A stretch of DNA of 33,792 bases, taken from contig CALMTS010000069.1 of NCBI GenBank assembly GCA_937872685.1, forward strand, positions 1 to 33,792, given 5' to 3'. This stretch comes from an uncultured Desulfomicrobium sp. (lineage in GTDB: Bacteria > Desulfobacterota > Desulfovibrionia > Desulfovibrionales > Desulfomicrobiaceae). The notes beneath the pieces were generated by a model. That model made no database searches and was not told the origin of the DNA. It was given only the letters and a program-made list of their open reading frames with translations. Of this stretch, positions 1-8,181 are shown in pieces (within the stretch, counting starts at the first letter, position 1; each line of letters starts with the position of its first letter). The translations under genes were made by a program, and so were the position numbers.

Positions 1-416
1 CTTGCAGACGCCTATCTTAACATCGCGGCAGAATGCGGGGTTTCCCGCGTATATACCCTTGGAGGATACGGAGTTGGGCACCTTGTTGATGAACCAAGGG
101 TGCTCGGCGCTGTCAACCAGCCGTATCTCCGAGGGATGATTGAGTCCGCGGGAGGAGTCGTCGGAAGAGATGAGCCCGGTGGCGGGATCATCGGTGCGGC
201 AGGGCTTCTCCTCGGGCTTGGGATTTCCCGAGGGATCGAGGGGGTCTGCCTTATGGGGGAGACTTCGGGGTATCTCGTGGACCCGAGAAGTGCTGCAAGT
301 CTCCTGAAAGTCCTCACCACGCTCCTTGAAATCGAGATCGATCCCACGAGGCTCGAGCAGCGGGCGTGCGAGATGGAGCACGTGCTCCAGAAACTGATTG
401 ACGGGGAGCGGGTACC
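1..416 (+). CDS. PAC2-family protein fragment (archaeal type), truncated at both ends
   Basis: Frame 1 is open from the first base and encodes about 137 residues typical of the archaeal PAC2 / COG2047 family (proteasome assembly chaperone-like, ATP-grasp-annotated proteins of methanogens). Visible family signatures are TLGGYGVGHLVDEPRVLGA near the start, RDEPGGGIIGAAGLLLGLG in the middle and GVCLMGETSGYLVDP, followed by the helical tail ending in EMEHVLQKLIDGER. The natural protein would end within a few residues of that point, but here the frame runs on without a stop into unrelated DNA (to position 738). The start of the gene lies off the window. Base composition and codon choice (ctt, gca, gga) are less GC-rich than the rest. 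The function of archaeal PAC2 proteins is poorly defined. I take this as foreign DNA joined by assembly, not as a gene of the main organism. Confidence 0.8.
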
Positions 417-1025
417 GTGGCCCGCACGGTCCTGCGCGAGGCCCAGGTGGCCTACAGCCACGGCATCGTCAGCTCGACCCTGGCCGGGGTGGTCAACAAG
501 GTCTACGTCGATCCCGGCGAATTCGTGGCCGAGGGCGCGCCCGTGGCCGACGTGGTGGACGCTGGCACCATGCGCGTCAATTTCAGCGTGCCCGAGGCCG
601 ACGTGCGCTACCTTGCCCAGGGGCAGGACGTGGAACTCCGCGTGGACGCCTACCCCGAGGCGCGCTGGCCAGGCCGCGTCGATTTCGTGGCCTGGAAGGC
701 CGACCCCGCGACCCGCACCTTCCAGGTCCGCGTGGTGACGGACAATGCCGACGGCAGAATCCGCCCGGGCATGATCGCGCGGGCCGCCTTCCTGCGCCGC
801 CTGGTCGAGGGGGCCGTCGCGGTTCCGCTCTTCACCGTGCAGGACAAGGGCGGCGAGCGCGTCGTCTTCATCGAGGAGGGCGGCGTGGCCCGGGCCCGGA
901 CCGTGCTGCCCGGAGTCATCGAGGGCGACAGGGTGCAGATCGTCAGCGGGCTGCAACCCGGCGACCGGCTCATCGTGGCCGGGCAGACCGAGGTCGAGGA
1001 CGGGACGAAGGTGAACGTGCGATGA
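417..1025 (+). CDS. RND efflux membrane-fusion protein, C-terminal fragment
   Basis: The frame gives 202 residues matching the second half of a HlyD/AcrA-type periplasmic adaptor. It begins in the return strand of the coiled coil (VLREAQVAYS), continues through the second half of the lipoyl domain (LAGVVNKVYVDPGEFVAEGAPVADV), the beta-barrel domain, and the membrane-proximal domain (RPGMIARAAF, VAVPLFTVQDKGGERVVFI), and ends at GDRLIVAGQTEVEDGTKVNVR. Family members are usually 350-400 residues, so the signal peptide, first lipoyl half and outgoing coiled-coil helix are missing. The GTG at 417 has no ribosome-binding site and is only the first open codon after a stop at 399 in this frame; the true start is not in the window. 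The stop overlaps the start of the pump gene (ATGA at 1022-1025), so the two are one transcription unit. The truncation coincides with the switch from archaeal-type sequence. Confidence 0.85.
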   Translation: MARTVLREAQVAYSHGIVSSTLAGVVNKVYVDPGEFVAEGAPVADVVDAGTMRVNFSVPEADVRYLAQGQDVELRVDAYPEARWPGRVDFVAWKADPATRTFQVRVVTDNADGRIRPGMIARAAFLRRLVEGAVAVPLFTVQDKGGERVVFIEEGGVARARTVLPGVIEGDRVQIVSGLQPGDRLIVAGQTEVEDGTKVNVR

Positions 1026-4000
1026 TCGTCAACGAAGGAGCCCTCGCCCGGCAGCCCCTGGTCCTGGTCACCCTGCTGCTCATCGTCGTCGCCGGCCTCT
1101 ACAGCTACGCGAAGCTGCCGCGCGAGGCCGCGCCGGACATCCAGATCCCCTACATCTTCGTGACCACGGACTACGAGGGCGTGGCCCCGGAGGACATGGA
1201 AAAGCTCGTCACCGTCCCCCTGGAGCGCAAGCTGAAGGGGCTCGAAGGGGTGGAGGAGCTGACCTCCCAGTCCGACGACGGGAAATCGACCATCGCCATC
1301 AAGTTCCTGCCGAGCGTCGACATCGACGACGCCCTGCAGAAGGTCCGCGACAAGGTGGACCAGGCCCAGGGCGACCTGCCTTCGGACCTGGAGGACGACC
1401 CCGTCATCAGCGAGATGAACTTTTCCGACATGCCCATCATTCAGGTGGTGCTGTCGGGCCCCTTCAGCCTCAAGCGCCTGAAAGTCTTCGCCGAGGATCT
1501 GGAGGACCGTTTCGAGTCCATTCCCGGCGTCCTCGACGCGCGCATCATCGGCGGCCTGGAGCGCGAGATCCACGTGGAGTTCGACCTGGACCGCGTGGGC
1601 GCCTACAACGTGCCCTTCACCTCCATGCTGCAGGCCGTGGAGCGCGGCAACGTGAACATGCCCGGCGGGTCCATGGACATCGGCGACATGCGCTATCAGG
1701 TGCGCGTGCCCGAGGATTTCCGCAACCCGGCCGAGATCGACTCCATCGTGGCCTTCGTGCGCGACGGCCGCCCCGTGTACCTGCGCGACGTGGCCTCCAT
1801 CCGCGACCACTACAAGGACCAGACGAGCCTCAGCCGCCTGAACGGCGAGAACGCCGTGACCCTGCAGGTCATCAAGAGAAGCGGCGAGAACATCATCGCC
1901 ATCAACGACCAGGTCGCGGCCATCGTCGCCGAGATGCGGGAGATGCTGCCGCCCACCCTGACCATCAGCCTGACGGCGGACATGGCCGACGACATCCGCA
2001 GCATGGTCTCGGACCTGGAGAACAACATCCTCTCGGGCCTCATCCTGGTCCTGGCCGTGGTGCTCCTCTTCATCGGCGGGCGTTCGGCCGTGTTCGTGTC
2101 CGTGGCCATCCCGCTGTCCATGCTCATCACCTTCGCCATGCTGCGGACGCTGGACATCACCCTGAACATGGTGGTGCTCTTTTCCCTGATCCTGGCGCTG
2201 GGCATGCTCGTGGACAACGGCATCGTCATCGTGGAGAACATCTACCGCCACATGCAGGAGGGAAAGGGCCGCTTCCAGGCCGCCCTGGACGGCACCTCGG
2301 AGGTGGCCTGGCCCGTCATCACCTCGACCCTGACCACGGTGGGCGCGTTCTTCCCCATGATCTTCTGGCCGGGCATCATGGGCGGGTTCATGTCCTTTTT
2401 GCCCAAGACCGTCATCCTGGCCCTGACGGGCTCCCTCTTCGTGGCCCTGGTGGTCAACCCCGTGCTCTCGGCCCGCTACCAGACGGCCAAGGCCCCCCGT
2501 TTCGCAGCCGACGGCGGCCGGGCCGATTCGCGTTCCAAGCGGGCCTACCGGCGGATGCTCGAGTGGTCCCTGGACCACCGGGCCGTGGTGCTCGCGGCCT
2601 GCCTGCTCATGTTCTTCGGTTCGGCCTTCGCCTTCGGGAAGTTCGGCAAGGGGGTGGAGTTCTTCCCCGAGACCGAGCCCAAGCGCGCCTACGCCAACGT
2701 CAAGATGCCCGTGGGCACCAACCTCGACGCCACGGACCGCCGCGTCCGCCAGATCGAGACCGTGGCAGGGGAGTACGGCGACGTGCGTTACGTCATCGGC
2801 GGCACGGGCGCGGCCACGGGCGGCGGCTTCGGCGGTGGCGGCTCCGGCACGCACCTGGGCTCCGTGACCCTGGACTTCAAGCCCATCGCCGAGCGCGAAA
2901 GGAATTCCTTCGACATCATCCGGGAGGTCCGCGAGCGGCTGGCAGCCATGATCACGGGCGCCGAGGTGCGCGTCGAGAAGGAAGACGAAGGGCCGCCCAC
3001 GGGCGATCCCGTCAGCCTGGAGATCTACGGCGACGACATGCAGGTGCTGGCTTCGCTGGTCGAGCAGGTGCGCGCCATCATGCGCGACATCCCCGGCATC
3101 GTGGACATGAAGGACAACCTGGTCACGGGCAAGCCCGAAATCCAGATCCGCGTGGACAAGGAGAAGACGGCGCTTCTGGGCCTCGACACCTACACCGTGG
3201 CCTACACGGTCAAGGCGGCGGTCAACGGCGCCAAGGTCGGCGTGTACCGCGAGGGCAAGGACGAGTACGACATCGTGGCCAGGCTGCCCGAGAAGGACCG
3301 GCAGTCCGTGGAGGCCCTGCGGCGCATCACCGTCTCGGGGCCGGGCGGCGAGCCCGTCCCCCTGACCACCCTGGCCAGCGTGGAGCTCGAGAGCGGCCTG
3401 GGCGTCATCAACCACAAGGACCAGAAGCGCGTCGTGACGGTCTCCTCCGACGTCAGCGGCAGGCTGGCCAACGACATCATCCGCGAGCTGGACGGGAAAC
3501 TGAAGGCCATGAGCTGGCCGCGAGGCTACTCCTACGGCTTCGCCGGCGAGCAGGAGGAACAGCGCAAGGCCGAGGAATTCCTGACCGAAGCCTTTGTCGC
3601 GGCCATCTTCCTCATCTTCATGGTGCTCGTGGCGCAGTTCAATTCCATGGTCACGCCGTTCATCATCCTGACGTCGGTCATCCTGTCCTTCATCGGCGTG
3701 TTCCTGGGGCTTCTGGTCACGGGCACGGCCTTTGGCATCATCATGACGGGCGTGGGCGTCATCTCCCTGGCCGGGGTGGTGGTCAACAACGCCATCGTGC
3801 TCATCGACTACTTCGAGCAGCTCAAGAAAGGCGGCATGGAGACGCGCCAGGCCCTGGTCACGGCCGGGCTGACCCGCTTCCGGCCCGTGCTGCTGACGGC
3901 CGTGACGACCATCCTGGGCCTTCTGCCCATGGCTGCGGGCGTGAGCTTCGACTTCTTCAGGATGGAGCTGATCACCAAGTCCGAGTCGGCCCAGTGGTGG

Positions 4001-4129
4001 GGCCCCATGGCCGTGGCCGTCATTTTCGGCCTGCTGGTGGCGACGCTGCTGACGCTGGTGGTGGTGCCGGTGCTGTGTTCCCTGCAGGATGGCGGGCGCC
4101 GGAGGCTCCAGGCGCGCAAGGCCGCGTAG
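1022..4129 (+). CDS. RND efflux pump, AcrB/HAE-1-like inner-membrane subunit
   Basis: The 1035-residue product has the normal RND length and layout. TM1 lies at about residues 10-30, followed by a large periplasmic loop, a first TM bundle (about 335-480), a second periplasmic loop and a closing TM bundle (about 850-1030). It is the proton-driven pump subunit of a tripartite efflux system; the adaptor lies immediately upstream and overlaps by 4 bases. No outer-membrane TolC-like gene is present in the window. In TM4 the proton-relay pair reads VDN (D398-N399) instead of the AcrB Asp-Asp pair, and the TM10 segment reads VVVNNAIVLIDY, without the lysine of AcrB. This points to a non-AcrB subgroup. 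A glycine-rich stretch (about residues 593-613) sits in the second periplasmic loop. Substrate cannot be read from the sequence. Confidence 0.93.
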   Translation: MIVNEGALARQPLVLVTLLLIVVAGLYSYAKLPREAAPDIQIPYIFVTTDYEGVAPEDMEKLVTVPLERKLKGLEGVEELTSQSDDGKSTIAIKFLPSVDIDDALQKVRDKVDQAQGDLPSDLEDDPVISEMNFSDMPIIQVVLSGPFSLKRLKVFAEDLEDRFESIPGVLDARIIGGLEREIHVEFDLDRVGAYNVPFTSMLQAVERGNVNMPGGSMDIGDMRYQVRVPEDFRNPAEIDSIVAFVRDGRPVYLRDVASIRDHYKDQTSLSRLNGENAVTLQVIKRSGENIIAINDQVAAIVAEMREMLPPTLTISLTADMADDIRSMVSDLENNILSGLILVLAVVLLFIGGRSAVFVSVAIPLSMLITFAMLRTLDITLNMVVLFSLILALGMLVDNGIVIVENIYRHMQEGKGRFQAALDGTSEVAWPVITSTLTTVGAFFPMIFWPGIMGGFMSFLPKTVILALTGSLFVALVVNPVLSARYQTAKAPRFAADGGRADSRSKRAYRRMLEWSLDHRAVVLAACLLMFFGSAFAFGKFGKGVEFFPETEPKRAYANVKMPVGTNLDATDRRVRQIETVAGEYGDVRYVIGGTGAATGGGFGGGGSGTHLGSVTLDFKPIAERERNSFDIIREVRERLAAMITGAEVRVEKEDEGPPTGDPVSLEIYGDDMQVLASLVEQVRAIMRDIPGIVDMKDNLVTGKPEIQIRVDKEKTALLGLDTYTVAYTVKAAVNGAKVGVYREGKDEYDIVARLPEKDRQSVEALRRITVSGPGGEPVPLTTLASVELESGLGVINHKDQKRVVTVSSDVSGRLANDIIRELDGKLKAMSWPRGYSYGFAGEQEEQRKAEEFLTEAFVAAIFLIFMVLVAQFNSMVTPFIILTSVILSFIGVFLGLLVTGTAFGIIMTGVGVISLAGVVVNNAIVLIDYFEQLKKGGMETRQALVTAGLTRFRPVLLTAVTTILGLLPMAAGVSFDFFRMELITKSESAQWWGPMAVAVIFGLLVATLLTLVVVPVLCSLQDGGRRRLQARKAA

Positions 4130-4234
4130 GGAGGCCTGTCCGGTCTTGTCAATCGCGCGGGCGTCATCTATGCACTGGCGAATCCGCCGCCCGGGGAAAG
4201 CCTGACCGGCGCATCACACCTCAAGGAGTTCATC

Positions 4235-4660
4235 ATGCTCTGGATTCATCCCCTGCTGCAGCTCGCCGCCACCGTTCTGGCCCTCTACGTGCTCTCCCTC
4301 GGGTGGGTCCGCTTCCAGGTCAACCATTTCGGGAAGCGGGGCAAGTTCATGTGGGCCGATCACGTCAAGCTCGGCAAGATCACGCACATCCTGTGGATGG
4401 CCGGGCTGGTCCTGGGCCAGTTTGCCGTGACCCGGGAGTGGGGCAGCAACGGCGTGACCGGCAACCACTACATCATCGGCCAGTTCATGATGCCCTGCAT
4501 CGCCGGCGGCTACATCACGGGCGTGATCATGGACCGCGACAAGAAGAAGCGCCGCTACATGCCCCTGGTGCACGGCGTGTTCAACATGCTGGCCGTGCTA
4601 CTGGCGCTGGTCGAAGTGGTCACGGGATCGCTGGTCATCCGCCATTTCCTGCTGTCCTGA
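4235..4660 (+). CDS. DUF4079-like four-helix membrane protein
   Basis: A 141-residue protein with four predicted membrane helices (about residues 5-26, 49-66, 77-99 and 111-137). The start ATG at 4235 follows AAGGAG at 4223-4228 with six bases between. It resembles the DUF4079 family found in Desulfovibrionales and cyanobacteria, whose role is not established. Each helix carries a histidine near one end (H5, H51, H78, H113), and the loop GSNGVTGNHYIIGQ resembles loops of b-type cytochromes of the b561 fold. A heme or redox role is therefore possible but unproven. The gene stands alone about 100 bases after the RND pump and ends in front of a terminator, so it may be transcribed with the pump or by itself. 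Confidence 0.8.
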   Translation: MLWIHPLLQLAATVLALYVLSLGWVRFQVNHFGKRGKFMWADHVKLGKITHILWMAGLVLGQFAVTREWGSNGVTGNHYIIGQFMMPCIAGGYITGVIMDRDKKKRRYMPLVHGVFNMLAVLLALVEVVTGSLVIRHFLLS

Positions 4661-4685
4661 AGAGGCCGCGGACGCGACGTCACGG

Positions 4686-4717
4686 AGGCGCTCTTCATGC
4701 GAGGGGCGCCTTTTTTT
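4686..4717 (+). terminator. Intrinsic terminator after the DUF4079-like gene
   Basis: AGGCGC (4686-4691) pairs with GCGCCT (4706-4711) and is followed directly by seven T (4711-4717). It closes the preceding transcript 17 bases before the start of the dihydrouridine synthase gene, which must then have its own promoter or depend on read-through. Confidence 0.7.
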
Positions 4718-4734
4718 GATTCCGGAATACACCC

Positions 4735-5757
4735 ATGCAGCCAGCTCACCCCCTGCTCGACACACCGCTCAAAGCCGGCGCCGCCGTCTTCCCCTCACGC
4801 CTGGTCCTCGCGCCCATGGCGGGGTTGGGGCACGTGGCGTTCCGCGAGGTGCTGGCGGCATACGGCGGGTACGGGTTCATGGTCACGGAGATGTGCAACG
4901 CCCGCGCCGTGCCCCGGGAGAACCGCCGCCTCTCGCCGGTCTTCCGCTGGCGCGACGAGGAGGCCGGGAGCCTGGTCTGCCAGATTTTCGGCGGCGAGCC
5001 CGGGGAGATGGCCGCGGCCGCCCGGCGCATCGAGGCCGAAGGGCTTTCGGGCGTGGACATCAACATGGGCTGCTCCGTGGCCGCAATCTGCAAGAAGGGC
5101 TACGGCGCGGCCTTGCTGAAGGACCCGGAGCGCGCCGTGGCCATCGTCCGCGCCGTGCGTGAGGCCGTGCGCTGCCCCGTCATGGTCAAGTTCCGGAGCG
5201 GCTGGGAGAACACGCCGGACCTGGCCGTGGACCTGGCCCGGCGCTTCGAGGACGCCGGCGCGGACCTGCTGACCTTCCACCCGCGCGTGGCCCCGGACCG
5301 CAGGTCCCGCCCGCCGCGCTGGGAGCACATCCGCGCCGTGGCGCGGGCCGTGTCCATCCCGGTGCTTGGCAACGGCAACGTCTTTTCCGCCGCGGACTGC
5401 GCCCGGATGCTCGACGAGACGGGCTGCGCCGGGGTGTCCATCGGGCGCATGGCCATCGCCCGGCCGTGGATCTTCGCCGAACTGTCCGGCGCCTTCGAGC
5501 CGGACGAGGGCGTCTTCCTGCGCGCGGCCCTGGCCGTCATCGAGGCCGTCTGGCGCCACTACGAGCCCGAGCGGGCCATCAAGATGTACAAGAAATACGC
5601 GCCGTACCTGGCCGCCAACTTCGTCTACGGCCACAGCCTCTGGCCCGGCCTGGTGCGGGGGCAGACGCGCGAGGACATGACGGAGAACGCCGTGCGCATC
5701 CTGGGCGCCGGGCCCAGGGTCGCCTCCACTCCCAACGCCTTCCTCTTCACGGCCTGA
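4735..5757 (+). CDS. dus: tRNA-dihydrouridine synthase (Dus family)
   Basis: A 340-residue TIM-barrel flavoprotein that reduces uridine to 5,6-dihydrouridine in the D-loop of tRNAs using FMN and NAD(P)H. The N-terminal signature LVLAPMAGLGHVAFREV (about residues 23-39), the active-site block VDINMGCSVAAICKKGYGAALL, MVKFRSGW, the FMN-binding GNGNVFSAAD and GVSIGRMAIARPWIF are all present. The catalytic cysteine is C113. The usual GCP of this motif is GCS here, a small departure. The product is somewhat longer than DusB/DusC types (about 320), and the subfamily (hence the modified tRNA position) cannot be fixed by eye. The start at 4735 lies just after the terminator. The gene is followed one base after its stop by the YqaA-like gene, so the two are co-transcribed. 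Confidence 0.92.
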   Translation: MQPAHPLLDTPLKAGAAVFPSRLVLAPMAGLGHVAFREVLAAYGGYGFMVTEMCNARAVPRENRRLSPVFRWRDEEAGSLVCQIFGGEPGEMAAAARRIEAEGLSGVDINMGCSVAAICKKGYGAALLKDPERAVAIVRAVREAVRCPVMVKFRSGWENTPDLAVDLARRFEDAGADLLTFHPRVAPDRRSRPPRWEHIRAVARAVSIPVLGNGNVFSAADCARMLDETGCAGVSIGRMAIARPWIFAELSGAFEPDEGVFLRAALAVIEAVWRHYEPERAIKMYKKYAPYLAANFVYGHSLWPGLVRGQTREDMTENAVRILGAGPRVASTPNAFLFTA

Positions 5758-5758
5758 C

Positions 5759-6193
5759 ATGGAACAGTTTTTCCTGGATTACGGCCTCTACGGCCTCTTC
5801 GCCCTGGCCTTCCTGGCCGCCTCGGTTTTCCCGGTGCCTTCGGAGCCGGGCTTCGCGGCCATGATCCTGGCCGGGGCGGACCCCGTGGCCTGCGTCCTGG
5901 CGGCCACCCTGGGCAACACCTTGGGCGCGGCAACCACCTGGGCCGTGGGGCGGTGGGGGAGCGAGGCCTTCCTGCGGCGTTTCCTGGGACTGTCGGAGGC
6001 CAACCGCGAGCGGGCGCGCCGCATTTTCGCGCGATACGGACCGTGGAGCCTGCTCCTGGCCTGGGCCCCGGTCATCGGGGACCCGCTGTGCGCCGTGGCC
6101 GGGCTCTTCAGCCTGCCCATGCTGCGCTTCTTCCCGCCGGTCCTCATCGGAAAATTCGCCCGCTACGCCGGGCTTGCCTATCTTCTCTCCTGA
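5759..6193 (+). CDS. YqaA / DedA-like (VTT-domain) membrane protein
   Basis: A 144-residue membrane protein starting one base after the dus stop codon. It shows the compact YqaA-type SNARE-associated/VTT architecture: an N-terminal helix (GLYGLFALAFLAASVFPVPSEPGF) with the proline-containing re-entrant motif, a glycine-rich second segment (LAATLGNTLGAATTWAVGRWG), a polar amphipathic stretch (FLGLSEANRERARRIFARYG), then two further helices (SLLLAWAPVIGDPLCAVAGLF and a C-terminal one). DedA-superfamily proteins are implicated in lipid transport and membrane homeostasis, but YqaA itself has no firm function. Length matches the YqaA branch. Confidence 0.82.
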   Translation: MEQFFLDYGLYGLFALAFLAASVFPVPSEPGFAAMILAGADPVACVLAATLGNTLGAATTWAVGRWGSEAFLRRFLGLSEANRERARRIFARYGPWSLLLAWAPVIGDPLCAVAGLFSLPMLRFFPPVLIGKFARYAGLAYLLS

Positions 6194-6218
6194 TATAGCT
6201 GGTTGAATTGGAGGTTTC

Positions 6219-7199
6219 ATGCTGACCCTGCACTCGCCCCTCGACATGCATGTCCACCTGCGCCAGGGCGACATGCTCAGGCTGGTCGCGCCGCACACGG
6301 CCCGTTCCTTCGCGGCGGCCGTGGTCATGCCCAACCTGGCCCCGCCGGTGACCGGCGCGGCGCAGGTCCTGGAATACCGGCAGGCGATCCTCGAGGCCGC
6401 CGGACACCCTTTCGAACCCCTCATGACCCTCTTTTTCCGGGAATACTCGCGCGCCGAGCTTGAGGAGGCCAAACCGCACATCGTCGGCGTCAAGCTCTAT
6501 CCGGCCGGCATGACCACGGGTTCCGAGGCCGGCCTGGCCGACATGGAGCGGGCCGCGCCGACCCTGGCGCACATGGAGGCGCTGGACATCCCGCTGCTGA
6601 TCCACGGGGAGGGATGCGGCTTCGTCATGGACCGCGAGGCGGCGTTTCTGCCAGTGGTGGAGCGGTGGTCCCGCGATTTCCCGAAACTGCGCATCGTCCT
6701 CGAACATGTGACCACGGCGGCCGGGATCGCGCTGCTGGAACGCTGCGGCAACCTCTTCGCCACCGTGACGCTGCACCACCTGCTCATCACCCTGGACGAC
6801 GTCATCGGGGGGCTCATGCGGCCGCACCTGTTCTGCAAGCCCGTGGCCAAGCGCCCCGAGGACCGCGCGGCCCTGCGCGAGGCCGCCCTGAGCCACCCCA
6901 GGGCCTTCTTCGGCAGCGACACGGCCCCGCATCCCGTCACGGCCAAGGAGGCCCCGGGCTGCGCCGCCGGCATTTTTTCCGCGCCCGTGGCCCTGCCGGC
7001 CCTGGCCGCCCTCTTCGAGGAGCTGGGCGCCCTGGACCGCCTGCAGGCCTTTGTCTCGGACCGGGCCTGCGCGGCCTACCGCCTTGCGCCGCCGGCGCGG
7101 GAGGTGACGCTCAGGCGCAGGGCGTGGACCGTGCCGGAACGCATCGGAACCGTGGTCCCGTACCTGGCCGGGCAGACCTTGAACTGGATGGTGGATTAG
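6219..7199 (+). CDS. pyrC: Dihydroorotase, class II (PyrC)
   Basis: The 326-residue product aligns by eye along its length with the class II (E. coli PyrC-like) dihydroorotase, which cyclises N-carbamoyl-aspartate to dihydroorotate in pyrimidine synthesis. The zinc-binding HVH is at H11/H13. DMLRLVAPHTARSFAAAVV then MPNLAPPVT is almost a family signature. The carbamylated lysine is K92 (VKLYPAGMTT), further zinc ligands are H129 (LLIHGE) and H163 (LEHVTT), and the catalytic aspartate is D234 (FGSDTAPH). All metal and catalytic residues are present, so the enzyme should be active. The start ATG follows a GGAGG (6209-6213) with five bases between. It lies 25 bases after the YqaA-like gene and one base before the J-domain gene, which suggests a dus-yqaA-pyrC-dnaJ-like operon. 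Confidence 0.95.
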   Translation: MLTLHSPLDMHVHLRQGDMLRLVAPHTARSFAAAVVMPNLAPPVTGAAQVLEYRQAILEAAGHPFEPLMTLFFREYSRAELEEAKPHIVGVKLYPAGMTTGSEAGLADMERAAPTLAHMEALDIPLLIHGEGCGFVMDREAAFLPVVERWSRDFPKLRIVLEHVTTAAGIALLERCGNLFATVTLHHLLITLDDVIGGLMRPHLFCKPVAKRPEDRAALREAALSHPRAFFGSDTAPHPVTAKEAPGCAAGIFSAPVALPALAALFEELGALDRLQAFVSDRACAAYRLAPPAREVTLRRRAWTVPERIGTVVPYLAGQTLNWMVD

Positions 7200-7200
7200 G

Positions 7201-8178
7201 ATGTATGTCGCGGCCCTGAGGGAAAAGGGAAGGGCGCGCTTCGAGCTGCGCCGGACCGTGCCGCTGGACGGGGGGCTCGGCTTCGAGGTCCTGGCGGACC
7301 TGGGCGCGGACCCCGGGCGGGTTGCGCATTTCGGACGCTTCGGCATGAACTACGACGGGGAACTCCTTGCCGCCCTGGCGCATCTGGACCTGGACGCGGA
7401 CGCCCTGGACGAGGCCTTCGCCCCTTTCGCGCCCCACGGCTACAGGCCGCCGGCGGACCGGGGCAAGCCGTGGCGGCGGACGGTGCTGACCTCGGTCCAG
7501 GAGGACGAAATCCGGGCCCTGCATCCCTTCGACCGCAGGCGCATGGCCTACCTGCGCTCGGGCGAGGTCAACCTGAGCCGCATCGACGAGGTCAACCCCA
7601 GGATGTTCCGCTCCCTCACGGGAAAATGCCGGGACGAGACGGAACAGCTTTTCCTGCGCATGGAGCGCGAGTTGCCGAAGGGCGAGGCCAGGACCTACGT
7701 GCATGCCATCCTGAACCTCCAGCGCCATTTCGCCAACCTCACGGCCCGGACCATGCCCGAGGCCCTGGACCCGGAGCGGCTCGACGAGGCCTTCATGCAC
7801 GAGTTCTGTTCCATCCTCGCCGACCCCGCCTTCGGTTTCGGCCTGCCTTCCGGTGCGCAGCACTATCTGCGGCGCTACGCCTTCATGCATTTCGATTACG
7901 ATTTTCCTGAATCGGACGGGTTCCGGCGCATCTACGAGGATTTCATGAACGATTTCCGGCGCCCGCAGCCCCGGCCCCGGCCCGTTCAGCCCGAGCGGGT
8001 GAAGGAGCTCTTCGGGGTGTCCATGCAGGAGATCAGGAGGATGTCGCGCCGGGAGTTCGCGCGGGTGTTCCGCAAGAAGGCCATGGCCATGCACCCGGAC
8101 AAGGGCGGGGATCACGAGGCCTTCGTGGAGTTGCTGGAGACGTACAAGCGGGTAGTGACGACAAAGCCGGAAGCATGA
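7201..8178 (+). CDS. J-domain protein with unknown N-terminal region
   Basis: A 325-residue protein whose last 60 residues form a J-domain. It starts around VKELFGVSMQEI, has the amphipathic helix RREFARVFRKKAMAM, and carries the HPD tripeptide at H298-P299-D300 followed by KGGDHEAFVELLETY. J-domains stimulate the ATPase of DnaK-type Hsp70 chaperones. The remaining ~260 residues show no zinc fingers, no Gly/Phe linker and no domain I recognise. They are soluble, charged and mostly helical (for example LPKGEARTYVHAILNLQRHFANLT). The J-domain at the C-terminus instead of the N-terminus is the reverse of DnaJ/CbpA and suggests a dedicated client-specific cochaperone. It begins one base after pyrC. 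A proline-rich linker (RRPQPRPRPVQPERV) separates the two parts. Confidence 0.85.
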   Translation: MYVAALREKGRARFELRRTVPLDGGLGFEVLADLGADPGRVAHFGRFGMNYDGELLAALAHLDLDADALDEAFAPFAPHGYRPPADRGKPWRRTVLTSVQEDEIRALHPFDRRRMAYLRSGEVNLSRIDEVNPRMFRSLTGKCRDETEQLFLRMERELPKGEARTYVHAILNLQRHFANLTARTMPEALDPERLDEAFMHEFCSILADPAFGFGLPSGAQHYLRRYAFMHFDYDFPESDGFRRIYEDFMNDFRRPQPRPRPVQPERVKELFGVSMQEIRRMSRREFARVFRKKAMAMHPDKGGDHEAFVELLETYKRVVTTKPEA

Positions 8179-8181
8179 GGG

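Noticed and set aside
411-416. GGTACC at the chimeric join taken as proof of a cloning site
   Set aside because: A single six-base site is expected by chance and is not evidence for how the join arose.
650-3415. Very long open frame on the minus strand opposite the RND pump, and similar ones opposite the kinase, por, lctP and pta
   Set aside because: They are His/Gly/Asp/Val-rich mirror frames produced by high-GC third positions of the real genes, without starts or known domains.
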